A stretch of 50,884 nt of DNA from Acidobacteriota bacterium (GCA_018969685.1 JAGWXX010000006.1:1-50884), one strand, 5' to 3'. Counted from the first letter of the stretch, positions 35,171-47,614 are shown. Notes: generated by a model from the sequence alone, not told the origin. Made by a program: numbers and translations.

Positions 35171-36526
35171 CTAGCGGCCGCCGACGACCGCGAGCACCTC
35201 GGCGGTGCGCGCGTCGCACTCGGCGCGGTTCGGCGCCTCGAGGTTGAGGCGCAGCAGCGGCTCGGTGTTCGAGGCCCTCACGTTGAACCACCACGGCCCG
35301 CAATCGACGGTCAGGCCGTCCAGGCGGTCCTGCGTGTGCGACGACCAGTGCCGCGCGACGCGCTCCAGCACCGCGGGGATGTCGTCGACCACCGTGTTGA
35401 TCTCGCCGCTCGCCTCGTAGCGCTCGTAGGGACGGCGGAGCTCGGAGAGCGGCTGCCCGCCGCGCAGCATCTCCCCGAGGATGCCCATCGTGGCGACGAG
35501 CCCGCTGTCGGCCCGGTAGTTGCCGGCGAAGTAGTAGTGGCCGGAGTGCTCCCCGGCGAACACGGCACCCGTGTCCGCCATGACCTGCTTGATGAAGCTG
35601 TGCCCGTTCTTCGTGCGCACGCCGGTGCCGCCGTGCTCGGCGATGACCTCGCGGACGGCGCGCGAGCAGATGAGGTTGTAGAGCACCGTCGCGCCCGGCT
35701 GCTGGCGGAGGAACCGCACGGCGAGCATCGCCGTCGTCGTGCTGCCCGACATGCCGCGCCCCTGCTCGTCGACGAGGAACACGCGGTCGGCGTCGCCGTC
35801 GAAGGCGAGCCCGACGTCGAACCCGCCTGCGAGCACGCGCTCGCGCAGGTCGCGCTGGTTCTCGGGCTGCAGCGGGTCGGCCGGGTGGTTGGGGAACGTG
35901 CCGTCGAGCTCGGGATACATCACCTCGAGGTCGAAGCCCTGCAGCCTCTCGAAGACCGCGGGGACCACGAGCCCGCCCATGCCGTTGGCCGTGTCGGCGA
36001 CCACGCGGAGCCGGCGCCCCGTGTCGCCCGCGAGGAAGCCGACGACGTGGTCCGCGAACTCGGCGAGCAGCGTGACGCGGGAGAGGGTGCCCGACCTGGG
36101 CGCGGCGGCAGGACCGCGGCCCTCGAGCACGTCGGCCGCGGTGCGCTGCATGTCGCGCAGGCCGCTGTCGATGCCCACCGAGCGCGCACCCGCGAGGCAC
36201 ATCTTGATGCCGTTGTACTGGGCGGGGTTGTGCGACGCCGTGAACATCGCCCCCGGCGCGTCGAGACGACCGGACGCGAAGTAGAGCAGGTCGCTCGACG
36301 CGAGGCCGATGTCGACGACGTCGGCGCCGTGCGCCATCGCACCGCGGACGAACGCGTCGACGAGCTCCGGCCCGCTCGGGCGCATGTCGCGGCCGACCAC
36401 GATCCTCGGCGCCCCCGTGAAGCGCGCGAACGCGACGCCGAATGCGTGGGCCGCATCCGCGTCGAGCTGGTCGGGGACGGTGCCCCGGACGTCGTACGCC
36501 TTGACGATCGCCTGGAGATCCGGCAC
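35171..36526 (-). CDS. manB: Phosphomannomutase/phosphoglucomutase
   Basis: IVKAYDVRGTVPDQL; TASHNPAQYNGIKMC phosphoserine loop; FDGDADRVFLVDE; GEHSGHYYF. Confidence 0.93.
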   Translation of the reverse strand: MPDLQAIVKAYDVRGTVPDQLDADAAHAFGVAFARFTGAPRIVVGRDMRPSGPELVDAFVRGAMAHGADVVDIGLASSDLLYFASGRLDAPGAMFTASHNPAQYNGIKMCLAGARSVGIDSGLRDMQRTAADVLEGRGPAAAPRSGTLSRVTLLAEFADHVVGFLAGDTGRRLRVVADTANGMGGLVVPAVFERLQGFDLEVMYPELDGTFPNHPADPLQPENQRDLRERVLAGGFDVGLAFDGDADRVFLVDEQGRGMSGSTTTAMLAVRFLRQQPGATVLYNLICSRAVREVIAEHGGTGVRTKNGHSFIKQVMADTGAVFAGEHSGHYYFAGNYRADSGLVATMGILGEMLRGGQPLSELRRPYERYEASGEINTVVDDIPAVLERVARHWSSHTQDRLDGLTVDCGPWWFNVRASNTEPLLRLNLEAPNRAECDARTAEVLAVVGGR

Positions 36527-36537
36527 GGATCCGGAGG

Positions 36538-38961
36538 CTACCGACGCCTGCGGCGCGCCCGGATGCCGACCGCGGACAGGACGATCGCACCTGCGAAGGT
36601 CGTCGCGTACGACGCACGGTCGCGCAGCGACGGACCGAACTCGAGACGGACGTCCCGTTCCGTCGGCACGACGACCATCATGTTCGGGGCCGCGCGCCAG
36701 GGGCCGAGCGCACCGTCGGCGCGCCAGTTGGGGAAGTAGCTCACGCGGACCAGCACGGGGACGCCGGTGCGGTCGACCGAGAACGACACCGACTCGCGGC
36801 CGACCACGACGTCCGACACCTCCACGTTCGGCAGGCGGACCGGCTCGATCCTCGTAGCCGGCACCACCACGTCCACGCTGCGCCACGATTCTCCCGGCAG
36901 CCCTTCGCGGCGCGCCTCGTCCACCACGGCACCGACGCGCTGCCACGAATCCGGGCCGCCGTCGACGGGCCGGGCCGACCAGTCCCCCGGATTCTGGAAC
37001 CAGCTCGTGCCGACCTCGAGCCAGCGCTCGCGCGGGTCGCCGGGACGGTGCTCGACGTCCACGGGCTGCACGTCGAGCGGCACCACCAGCTCGGTGCCCC
37101 CGACCTCGAACACGCGCCACGGCCCCGCCGACGCGACCTCGACGAGTCCGTCGACGCCGCGCGCCGCCGCGACGGCCTCGGGCGTGAAGCCGAGGAAGTA
37201 GCGCACGCCGAGCTCGCGCAGGTACCGCACGCCGCGCTGGGCGTCGTTGTCGTCGTAGCGGAGCTCGCGAACGGGGTTGCTGCTCTGCTTCGACATCGCC
37301 GCAGCCGCGATGAAGTGGTACGGCGTCGTCCCCGACGCCTCGAAGAAGAGCCCCTCCATCGATCCGATGCAGCCGTCGGTCCAGAACGGCAGGAGCATGA
37401 GGCCCATGGTCGTGCCGTACGCGTTCGTGGCGGAGTTGTTCTCCCACAGTGCGCGACCGCAGCCGTGCGACGGATCGGCGCCGAGCCCTGCCATCGTCTG
37501 CACCACGTCGTGGTACTCGCCGTAGGCGGACTTGCCCTCGTAGCCGGAGAAGTTCCAGCGCGCCCAGCCGTCGACGAACCCGTCGTTCGACGACTTCGTC
37601 GAGAACGGTCCCCACTGGTAGCGGCTGGTGCCGTCGGCTGCCGCCACCGTCCGGCCGAACGGCAGCTCCTGGAAGCGGAACCCGATGGCCAGCGCCGTCA
37701 CGATCGCGAATGCGGCGAGGAAGCCGACGGTGAACCACGGCTTGTCGTCGACGCGCGGCGGGCGCACGACGACCGTCCGCACGACGGGCGCCTCTGGCGC
37801 GACCGGCTCGGGATCGGGGATCTGCACCTCGCGATCGAGCATCAGCGACCGCACGAGGAATGCGCACGCTGCGACGCATCCCTGCGCGAACAGCAGGTAC
37901 CGCACGAGATAGAGGAACGGCAGCACCCTGGGGTTCCACAGCAGCCCGATGACGGGCAGGCTCTCGCGCGCGACCCACACCGCCGCCGCCAGGACCGCGG
38001 CGTACACCGACAGCCATGCACCGACTCGGCTGCGCCGCCGGATGAACGAGGCGGCACCGACGACCGCGAGCACGGTGATCAGCGCGTCGAGCGACGGGTG
38101 CAGCGGGAAGAACATCTTCCAGAACGAGTCGGTCGCGCCGCTCGGCCGCGGCTCGTACTTCATGTCGGTCATGTAGGCGTGGTTCGAGACGAACGGCAGC
38201 ACCCAGAACGCCGACAACAGCGTGCCGAACAGGATCGTGCCCGCGCCGAAGCGCAGGGCCTGCCGGTTCGGCCAGAACGGCAGCATCAAGGCGACGCCGC
38301 CGAACACGAAGAGCAGCACGATGCCGTGGCTCAGCGCGGACAGCGCGAGCACCACCGATGCAAGAACCATCCCGCGACCCGTCTCGAGCCCGCGGACCAC
38401 CAGGCCGAGCGCGAGCATCGCCAGCGCGAGCGCGATCGCGAAGGAGTACTCGCCCGCCATCGTCGAGGCGATGTTGCCGCCGTAGATGGTGAAGCTCTCG
38501 TCGAAGAGGAAGATCGTCGACGCGACCGCGAACGCCTCCGGCACCGGGAACGGCAGCCGCGCGAGCCGCCCGAAGCGCCACGCGCACCACGGCAGCGCCA
38601 CCGGTCCCGCGACGGCGACGATCTTCATCGCGACGCCGTACGGCACCAGGGCGTCGAGCGCCACGATCGCCAGCGCCGGCACCACCATGTAGAAGCGGTA
38701 CGTCGGCAGGCCCGCGTACCAGTCCATGCTCCACCCCGTGAGCCGCGGCAGGAGGTGGTCGCGCAGGTAGGCGGGCCCCCACACGTGGGCGCCGAAGTCG
38801 CCGCCGGTGGGCGTGTTGTCCGCGACGATCAGGCGCGGGTGCAGCGACAGCAGCACCGCGAGCATCGCGCCGCCGACCGTGACGACCGTGGCGAACCGCT
38901 GCCAGTAGCGGGAGGCCGGCGTCCCCGCCACGGGCGTGGGATCGGATGTGTCGGCCTCCAC
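36538..38961 (-). CDS. Large multi-TM membrane protein (predicted glycosyltransferase-like or membrane-bound sugar-processing family)
   Basis: About 800 aa, polytopic N-terminal half, periplasmic C-terminal half; TAGGCT-N8-GTG start at 38961. Confidence 0.6.
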   Translation of the reverse strand: MEADTSDPTPVAGTPASRYWQRFATVVTVGGAMLAVLLSLHPRLIVADNTPTGGDFGAHVWGPAYLRDHLLPRLTGWSMDWYAGLPTYRFYMVVPALAIVALDALVPYGVAMKIVAVAGPVALPWCAWRFGRLARLPFPVPEAFAVASTIFLFDESFTIYGGNIASTMAGEYSFAIALALAMLALGLVVRGLETGRGMVLASVVLALSALSHGIVLLFVFGGVALMLPFWPNRQALRFGAGTILFGTLLSAFWVLPFVSNHAYMTDMKYEPRPSGATDSFWKMFFPLHPSLDALITVLAVVGAASFIRRRSRVGAWLSVYAAVLAAAVWVARESLPVIGLLWNPRVLPFLYLVRYLLFAQGCVAACAFLVRSLMLDREVQIPDPEPVAPEAPVVRTVVVRPPRVDDKPWFTVGFLAAFAIVTALAIGFRFQELPFGRTVAAADGTSRYQWGPFSTKSSNDGFVDGWARWNFSGYEGKSAYGEYHDVVQTMAGLGADPSHGCGRALWENNSATNAYGTTMGLMLLPFWTDGCIGSMEGLFFEASGTTPYHFIAAAAMSKQSSNPVRELRYDDNDAQRGVRYLRELGVRYFLGFTPEAVAAARGVDGLVEVASAGPWRVFEVGGTELVVPLDVQPVDVEHRPGDPRERWLEVGTSWFQNPGDWSARPVDGGPDSWQRVGAVVDEARREGLPGESWRSVDVVVPATRIEPVRLPNVEVSDVVVGRESVSFSVDRTGVPVLVRVSYFPNWRADGALGPWRAAPNMMVVVPTERDVRLEFGPSLRDRASYATTFAGAIVLSAVGIRARRRRR

Positions 38962-38983
38962 GCTCGGCGAGCCTACGCCCCGG

Positions 38984-39724
38984 TCAGAGCAGCACGACGA
39001 GCAACAGGCCCGTCGCATTGAACGCGACGTGCGCCGCCACCGCCATCCCGAGCCGGCCGGTCCGCGCCGCGCAGAGTCCGAGCACGAGCGAGAACGCGAA
39101 CAACCCGGGGAACTCCGGCGGCGAGAGGTGCACGAGCGTGAACCACGCGGCGGCAACCAGCAGCGACGCCGCTGCACCGATCCGCGGCGCGAGACCGAGC
39201 TGGATGAATCCCCGGTACACGAGTTCCTCCACGACCGGCGCGCCGACGACCACGACGAGCGCGAGCAGCACGATCCACGGCCCGCTCGCCATGTCCGCGA
39301 GTCCCCGCGCCCGCTCCTCCACGCGCTCGGCGCTGAACGAGTCCGGAAAGAGCCGCGTGAAGGGAAGGGTCACCAACGGGACGAGGACCAGCTGCGACGC
39401 CACCCCGATCGGCAGTCCGAGCAGGTCGATCCACCTCGCGCGCAGGCCGAAGTCGCGCGCCCACGATCCCGTGCCGCGCGCGCGGGACACCAGGACGAGC
39501 GCCACGAGGGCGGGGATCCACAGCGCCGCTGCCGACGCCGACACCACCCAGGTGGGCATCTCCAGCGGATCCGTGTCCCCGTGGCCCGCGGCGATCACCA
39601 CGACGGCGCCGATGACGTTGCCCGCGAGCCACCCGGCGAGCCACGTGCCGACGACGAGGGGGACGGAAAACCCCCGCTGCGCGGGGCGGGCGGGCGGGAC
39701 CGCCGGCGGCGGCCAGACGGTCAT
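38984..39724 (-). CDS. CPBP family intramembrane metalloprotease
   Basis: APVVEELVYRGFIQLGL (EExxxR) and HLSPPEFPGLFAFSLVLGL motifs; ATGA overlap with upstream gene. Confidence 0.87.
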   Translation of the reverse strand: MTVWPPPAVPPARPAQRGFSVPLVVGTWLAGWLAGNVIGAVVVIAAGHGDTDPLEMPTWVVSASAAALWIPALVALVLVSRARGTGSWARDFGLRARWIDLLGLPIGVASQLVLVPLVTLPFTRLFPDSFSAERVEERARGLADMASGPWIVLLALVVVVGAPVVEELVYRGFIQLGLAPRIGAAASLLVAAAWFTLVHLSPPEFPGLFAFSLVLGLCAARTGRLGMAVAAHVAFNATGLLLVVLL

Positions 39725-39951
39725 CCGGCGATTCTGTCGGGAAACCCGTGGCTGTGCCGGCGACGACGGTCCTCGAGGTGCCATCCCGTCGGCGCCGTCA
39801 CCCGCTCGCCGTGCTTCGGGCACAGGTCGTACGAGTGCGGGTCCGCCTCGTCCAGGAGGTCGTCAATCCAGACGACCGCACGGTTGTACTGGAACGACAA
39901 GGTGACGGTCGGCCTCGCGCTGCACGCGGTGCGAGAGCACTTCCGAGCCAC
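39721..39951 (-). CDS. DUF3499 family protein
   Basis: VARKCSRTACSARPTVTLSFQY ... DPHSYDLCPKHGERVTAPTGW; GTG 39951 preferred (TAGCGT-N7-GTG). Confidence 0.8.
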   Translation of the reverse strand: MARKCSRTACSARPTVTLSFQYNRAVVWIDDLLDEADPHSYDLCPKHGERVTAPTGWHLEDRRRRHSHGFPDRIAG

Positions 39952-40039
39952 GTGAAAAACGCTACTCATGCTCGCGAATTGGATGGTGGATGCCCGTCAC
40001 GCGGACGGCTCCGTCGGACACCCCGGAAGTGACCGGTCG

Positions 40040-40045
40040 TAGGCT
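40040..40045 (+). promoter_or_regulatory. Leaderless -10 (TAGGCT-N6-ATG) of ftsH
   Basis: TAGGCTgaccgcATG at 40040-40054. Confidence 0.6.
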
Positions 40046-40051
40046 GACCGC

Positions 40052-41980
<1,929 letters not shown>

Positions 41981-41987
41981 GGCGCCG

Positions 41988-42422
41988 TCAGGAGCAGGCT
42001 GGCGCGGCTCCGCCGCCGTCGCGCACCCGGGCGACCGCCGCCCACAGGTCGGCGGCGCTGACCGGGCCGAGGAACGTCGCGGCAGCGGTGCCGTCCGCAC
42101 CGGCGAGCACGAGCGACGGGACGGCGTCGATCGCGTACTTCGCGTGCAGTGCGCGCTGCGCGCCGTACTCGACCTCCTGCACCGCAACGTCGGCCGACTC
42201 GAGGACCGCCGCCTTGCGCGCGACGTCCGCGCACGTCGAGCACGTCGCAGACGTGAAGGCCACCACGAGCCACGGTGCATCCGGCCGCGCGAAGTCGGAT
42301 CGGTCGAGCCGCGACGGCAGCGCGCCGGGCGTGCGCACCGGCACGGCCGTCCGGCGCGCGAACAGGGTGCGAACCGCCAGCGCGACGGCGACGACCGCCG
42401 CGACGACCGCGAGGCGGATCAC
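41988..42422 (-). CDS. Membrane-anchored thioredoxin-family protein (CSTC active site)
   Basis: N-terminal TM then WLVVAFTSATCSTCADV; cis-Pro AVPSLVL; GTGA overlap with DUF5719 gene. Confidence 0.78.
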   Translation of the reverse strand: MIRLAVVAAVVAVALAVRTLFARRTAVPVRTPGALPSRLDRSDFARPDAPWLVVAFTSATCSTCADVARKAAVLESADVAVQEVEYGAQRALHAKYAIDAVPSLVLAGADGTAAATFLGPVSAADLWAAVARVRDGGGAAPACS

Positions 42423-43969
42423 TGTGCCGCCGCCGACGGCGTCGGGAGGTGCGGCAGCATCAGCGCGGCGGCACGGCCGGGCATCCCGTCGCCGCGCGTG
42501 AGCAGCCGCTGGACCACCACCGGCTGCGTCGCCCGCACCACCACCTCGCCTGCGGGCAGACCGGCCGGCGCCGCCACCACCACCAGCGCACCCGGCGGGA
42601 GCGCGACGGACTCGAGCCCGCCCAGTGCGACCGACCCCGCCGGTCCGACCTGCTCGACGCTGAACGTCGCCTCGAGTGGGGTGACGTTCAGCACGAGCAG
42701 CGCGTCGGAGAGCCCCGGCGTCAGCCCGGACGGCGCGCTCCACGTGCTGCTCGAGGAATCCCCCGGAGCCCCGGCGACGATGGACGTGCCCGTCCTCCCG
42801 TCGACGCGCCTCGTCACCACCTGCTCGACGACGACGCCCGGCTCGTCAGACCCGTCGGTGAGCGACACGTTCACCGCGTAGCGGCCCGGCAGCCCGGGCA
42901 CCACGTCCGTGTCCAGCACCGTGACGCGCCCCGCAGGGGCCGCGACGACGAAGGGCTCGCCGAGGGCCTGGCCGTTGACGAACGCGACGCTCACCGTGCG
43001 CTCGTCCTGTCCGGGGTTGAAGATGACGATCTCCTCGGCGATTCCCTCGCCGCGCTCGCCGTCGGGGATCCACCACTCCCGCGCGAGCCCGGGGGAGCCG
43101 AGCCGCATCGTGTAGCCGAGCCTGCCGTCGCCCAGGTAGTGCTGCGAGCGGCCCGCGACGACGCGACCGGCCGACGTCCTGATCGACACCGCGAGGATCG
43201 GCTCGTTGCGCGCACCCTGATCGGCCATGTCGAGCACCACGAGCGACCGGGGACCGACGACGAGGCCCTGCAGGTTCGACGGCCGGCGGCCCGACTCGCG
43301 CGTCACGAACTCGACGTCGACGACGCTCGCGTCCGCGAACGGGTTCACCACGACCACGTCGTCGATGCTGTCCACGGAGGTGAAGCCGTCGGCGAAGTAC
43401 CACTCGTCCGAGGTCCTGTTCGCGCACGCAACGGTGGCGATACCCGCCGGGTGGCTGGTGACCTGCTCGACGGATCCGGCCGGTCCGCTGATCTCCACCA
43501 CGTTGGCCACGAAGGGCGACTTGATGCCGCCGCCCGCGTCGACGTCGAGCGTGGAGCGCGCCGGCACCACGACCGAGATCGCCGTCGCGGCGACGTCCGG
43601 CGTGATCCGCGTGACCGTCGCCGCGAGGTCGGCGTCGGTCGGATTGGCGATGACGACCGTGCCGGTGATGCGCGGATCGTCGCCGGGAACCCCCGGGCAG
43701 AACCACGCGGTCGAGAGCGGCGCGGCCGATGAGACGAACGGCAACGGTGCCTCGCCGGGTGGCGACGCGGCGCCGTCCGGCAGCTCCTCGACCGTGGCGA
43801 CACCCTCGAGGAGCGGATCGACCGCGCCGGCACCGCCCGCGCCGCGACGGTCGACCGACACCAGGCTGGCGACCGCCGCGAGGCAGGCGACGGCGACCAC
43901 GAGCTGGCGGACGGTGAGGTGCTCCGCCCCCCGGTGGCCCGCGCCGCGCTCGCCCATCGGGTCGCTCAC
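42419..43969 (-). CDS. DUF5719-like secreted protein
   Basis: Signal/TM anchor then repeated VVVANPTDxxAxVTV-like beta domains; directly downstream of the GT2/TM gene, GTGA overlap. Confidence 0.7.
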   Translation of the reverse strand: MSDPMGERGAGHRGAEHLTVRQLVVAVACLAAVASLVSVDRRGAGGAGAVDPLLEGVATVEELPDGAASPPGEAPLPFVSSAAPLSTAWFCPGVPGDDPRITGTVVIANPTDADLAATVTRITPDVAATAISVVVPARSTLDVDAGGGIKSPFVANVVEISGPAGSVEQVTSHPAGIATVACANRTSDEWYFADGFTSVDSIDDVVVVNPFADASVVDVEFVTRESGRRPSNLQGLVVGPRSLVVLDMADQGARNEPILAVSIRTSAGRVVAGRSQHYLGDGRLGYTMRLGSPGLAREWWIPDGERGEGIAEEIVIFNPGQDERTVSVAFVNGQALGEPFVVAAPAGRVTVLDTDVVPGLPGRYAVNVSLTDGSDEPGVVVEQVVTRRVDGRTGTSIVAGAPGDSSSSTWSAPSGLTPGLSDALLVLNVTPLEATFSVEQVGPAGSVALGGLESVALPPGALVVVAAPAGLPAGEVVVRATQPVVVQRLLTRGDGMPGRAAALMLPHLPTPSAAAQ

Positions 43970-46900
43970 TGCGCACCTCCGTCGAGCACGATGCGCCGGC
44001 CGTCGTCGTCTCCCTCGACGAGCACGACCGGCGCGGGACGCAGCGAGAGCGAGCGGCGGCGGTAGCGGCCGAGGTCGGCGGCCGCGACGAGTGCCGCGAC
44101 CCAGACGAACGCCTGCAGCGCGACGAGCGCGCGGTGCGATCCCTCGGTGCGGAATTCGAGGCGCGCCACCCCCGACACGGGCGAGTCGAACGCCGTCGTT
44201 CCGCCGAACGCGATGCGCGACTGCACCTTCACCCCGCCGACGTTGAGCGCCATCCGCTCGCTGAACGGCGACGCGAGGTGCACCGTCCACCGGTCGACGA
44301 AGGCCGGCGAGCTCGAGGTCGCGCCGAGCATCTGGATCGGGCCGCGGATCGCGATCTGCCCGGTGAGCAGCTCGTCGGCGCCCGCGCGCGTGCTCAGCAC
44401 CGCCGAGTCGTCGTCCAGCACCGACATCAGCGGGATCCACGCGCGGTTCTCGAAGATCGCGAGGCTCGACGAGGAGAACACGCGCCGCATGTCGAGCTGG
44501 CCCGACAAGCCGTCGAGGACGCGCGCGAGCTCGGGACCCGGCTCGGCGGCGGCCTCGCCGGGCGGGGCGATGGGGACCACCACGTAGCGCACGGCGAGCG
44601 GCGCCAGGAGCCGCCCGGCGCGCACCGTCGAGGTGTCGATCGCCGCGACGAGCGCGGCGTCGAGCGAGTCGATCAGCGCGTTGTCGAGCGGCTGCCAGTA
44701 GTCCGACGCCGACACCGGCCCGTCGTCGGCGACGGCGACGTGCAGGTCGCCTGTGAGCGGGTGCCCGGAGACCGGCAGCATCCCGCGCGCCCCGACATAC
44801 GCGACGTGGAAGTCGCCTTCGGGCGGGTCGACCGGCAGCTGCGCGAGCAGCTGCGCGGACGTGGTCGACGGCTGGTTCCAGCGTCCGTCGACGGTCGCGA
44901 GCACGACGGGCACCGCCGCGACGGTGGCCACCGTCACCGCGAGCACTGCGACGACGCGCTGCGCCCTCCGGATGCCGGCCAGCACCCCGTCGACGAGCTC
45001 GCCCACGAGCGCCATCGCACCGAGCGCCGCACCGAGCCCGACGACCGGAAGCAGGTACGCGACGTCCGGCAGCACCGCGCCGGCGGTCCCTCGCCCGATC
45101 GCGAGCGCCGCTGCCAGCGACGGCACGACGAGGAACGCGCCCCGGATCGCCCACAGCGCGCGCTCCGCACGGGAGACGAAGAGGGAGAGCGCCAGCGGCA
45201 GCAGCGCAAGCGCCGCGAGCGCGCCGAGGGTCATCGACGCGCCACCGATCTGGACCACCGACCAGAGACCCGCGGCCGTCGACGTCTCGTCGGGCGCACC
45301 GAAGGTGCGCAGCGCCCAGTTGTCGCCGAAGAACGTCAGCGACCACGGCACGTTCAGGACGATCGCACCGAGCAGTGCGACGGCCGCGAGCCGCGCGACC
45401 CGCAGCACCGACCGCACCGGCACGCCGGCGACGGCATCCGCCGCGCCCCACGTGAGGGCCATTGCGCCCATCAGCACCGCGGCCGTCGGGTTGAAGGCCG
45501 CCGCGCAGGACGTCGCCAGGATCGCAGCCGCGAACGACTGCGTGAGCCGTGCACCGACCGGTCCGCGCCCCGCGACGACGAAGCACCTCGCGAACCACGG
45601 CACCGTGGCGTAGACGACGAGCACCGACCAGCGCCCCTCGGCGAAGGCCTGGTACGGGACGGGGAGCGCCGCATAGAGGAGCGTGCCTGCGAGCCGCGCC
45701 CGCGGACCGAAGGCGCGGTTGCCAAGCGCCCACGCGCCGCCCCACCCGAGGAACAGCGTGGCGAGCACCGACCAGGTGGTGAGGGCACCGAAATTGCCGA
45801 ACGACGCCAGTCCGCCGACGGCGAGCAGCGCGAGACCCGTCGGGTTCGCCGACTGTTGGCCGAATCCGGCGGGCCACCACCCGCTCACGTAGCTGGCGAA
45901 CAGCGCCCCGGGCGACTCGGCACCCGCCGTGATCGGCAGGAAGTCGCCGACGGCCGAGACCCCGCCGAAGATCCAGTTGCGCGAACCGACGAGGACGAGT
46001 GCCGCCGCCGCCGCGATCCCCCCGAGCACCGCGCGCCCATGGCCACGGTCCGCGAACGACCCGTCATCGGACGATGCACGGGTGCGCCGGCGGCGGACGA
46101 AGGACGAGATCCGCGCGCTTCCCCGCAGCATCAGCTTCGCCACCTCGTCGGGGCGGACGGCGCGCTGGTGCCGGACGTCGAGCCGGCGGGAGAGGATGTA
46201 CGGCGCGTCGAAGACCACGCCGAAGGTCGCGCGCAGCCCGGCGACCGCGTCGCGCACCCTGCCGGTGAGCGCGCCCACCACCACCGACGCCGCGGAGAAC
46301 GCCGCCATCTGCGCGAAGACGACCGGCACGCGCCACCGGCCCGTCAGGACGGCGACGGTGCGCACGCGGTTGCGCGCCGCGGCGACGGCACCCGCCGCGG
46401 CGGGGTTGCGCTCGGCGAGGCGCCCACGGTGCCGCGCGCGTGCAGCCGGTGCGAGCAGCACGCGCGCGCCGAGGAGGTGCGCGCGCCAGCACAGGTCGAC
46501 GTCCTCGCCCTGGTAGTCGATCTCGGCGACGAAGCCGCCGAGGTCGCGGAACAGGTCGGCCCGCACGAGCATGCACGCGCTCGACACCGCGAAGCAGTCG
46601 CGCACGGCGTCGTGCTGGCCCTGGTCCTTCTCGCGCGGCTCGATCAGCGGGTCGACCTCGCCGAACCGGTCGACGTCGAAGCCGACGTGCTGCAGGATCG
46701 TCGGGTCGTCCCAGTCGACCACCTTGGGCGATGCGACGCCGGCCCCCGACCGCTCGGCCTCGTCGACCAGCAGCGACACCGTCGAGCGCTCGAGCGCGAC
46801 GTCGTCATGGCAGAAGAGGAACCAGCCCGAGGCGCCGTCGACGAGGCGCAGCACCTCGTTGGCGACCGGGCCGAAGCCCGGGTTCCCGGCCACCTGCCGG

Positions 46901-47142
46901 ACGACCGCGGACGGCACCACGGCGCGCACCCGCTGGGCCACGTTGGCCGATACGTCGGGACGGTCGGGCACCTGGGCGACCAGCACGAGGAGCTGCAGGT
47001 TCGGGTAGTCCTGGCGCGCAATCGAGCCGAGGACCGTCTCGAACCACTCGCCCGGTGCGTGGGCGACCATGGCCATCACGACCGGAGGGGCAACGGCGGG
47101 GCGCGCCCCCGCGGCGTCCGAGCGGCGGGCGGAGTCGGACAC
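43966..47142 (-). CDS. Glycosyltransferase family 2 fused to large multi-TM domain (1058 aa)
   Basis: GT2 N-terminus (VVMAMVAHAPGEWFETVLGSIARQDYPNLQLLVL ... FLFCHDDV ... EDVDLCWRAHLLG) followed by many TM helices. Confidence 0.85.
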   Translation of the reverse strand: MSDSARRSDAAGARPAVAPPVVMAMVAHAPGEWFETVLGSIARQDYPNLQLLVLVAQVPDRPDVSANVAQRVRAVVPSAVVRQVAGNPGFGPVANEVLRLVDGASGWFLFCHDDVALERSTVSLLVDEAERSGAGVASPKVVDWDDPTILQHVGFDVDRFGEVDPLIEPREKDQGQHDAVRDCFAVSSACMLVRADLFRDLGGFVAEIDYQGEDVDLCWRAHLLGARVLLAPAARARHRGRLAERNPAAAGAVAAARNRVRTVAVLTGRWRVPVVFAQMAAFSAASVVVGALTGRVRDAVAGLRATFGVVFDAPYILSRRLDVRHQRAVRPDEVAKLMLRGSARISSFVRRRRTRASSDDGSFADRGHGRAVLGGIAAAAALVLVGSRNWIFGGVSAVGDFLPITAGAESPGALFASYVSGWWPAGFGQQSANPTGLALLAVGGLASFGNFGALTTWSVLATLFLGWGGAWALGNRAFGPRARLAGTLLYAALPVPYQAFAEGRWSVLVVYATVPWFARCFVVAGRGPVGARLTQSFAAAILATSCAAAFNPTAAVLMGAMALTWGAADAVAGVPVRSVLRVARLAAVALLGAIVLNVPWSLTFFGDNWALRTFGAPDETSTAAGLWSVVQIGGASMTLGALAALALLPLALSLFVSRAERALWAIRGAFLVVPSLAAALAIGRGTAGAVLPDVAYLLPVVGLGAALGAMALVGELVDGVLAGIRRAQRVVAVLAVTVATVAAVPVVLATVDGRWNQPSTTSAQLLAQLPVDPPEGDFHVAYVGARGMLPVSGHPLTGDLHVAVADDGPVSASDYWQPLDNALIDSLDAALVAAIDTSTVRAGRLLAPLAVRYVVVPIAPPGEAAAEPGPELARVLDGLSGQLDMRRVFSSSSLAIFENRAWIPLMSVLDDDSAVLSTRAGADELLTGQIAIRGPIQMLGATSSSPAFVDRWTVHLASPFSERMALNVGGVKVQSRIAFGGTTAFDSPVSGVARLEFRTEGSHRALVALQAFVWVAALVAAADLGRYRRRSLSLRPAPVVLVEGDDDGRRIVLDGGAQ

Positions 47143-47281
47143 GGTCCCCGCAGGCTAGTTCTGCACCGCAGGAGGCCGGGGTCGTCGCACCCGCGAACGG
47201 GTTCGGCGCACGCCGCGACGCGGCACAGCGGCACGGGATACCCTCCGGCACGCGCGCAGCGCCGCCGTCGAAAGGACCGTC

Positions 47282-47605
47282 GTGCCGAACCTCCCCCTCC
47301 CCTCCCGCATCGACCTCACGAAGGTCGACGTCCGTGCGATCGTGCCCGGCGCGCTCCGGAAGGTCCGGCTGCCGGACGTGGACGCCGACCGGGTGGTCGC
47401 CGCGGCGAAGGACGCCGGCTACACGGCGGTGGGCGCCGCGGTGCTCGCGTTCCAGCGCGCGCAGGTCCGCCGCCGCGGGATCGAGTCGTGGGTCGCACGC
47501 CACGTGCCGCAGGCCTCGGACGCGCTCGTGCGCGCGGGCGACGCGGCAGAGCAGGTCGTCGCAACGGTCGCCAAGGCCGTCCGCAGGGAGCCCGCCCAGA
47601 ACTAG
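47282..47605 (+). CDS. Hypothetical small protein
   Basis: 107-aa ORF with AAAGGA SD; stop TAG overlaps a -10 hexamer (47603-47608). Confidence 0.6.
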   Translation: MPNLPLPSRIDLTKVDVRAIVPGALRKVRLPDVDADRVVAAAKDAGYTAVGAAVLAFQRAQVRRRGIESWVARHVPQASDALVRAGDAAEQVVATVAKAVRREPAQN

Positions 47606-47608
47606 CCT
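47603..47608 (+). promoter_or_regulatory. -10 hexamer TAGCCT, N6 to ATG 47615
   Basis: TAGCCTcgctgcATG; leaderless geometry. Confidence 0.55.
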
Positions 47609-47614
47609 CGCTGC

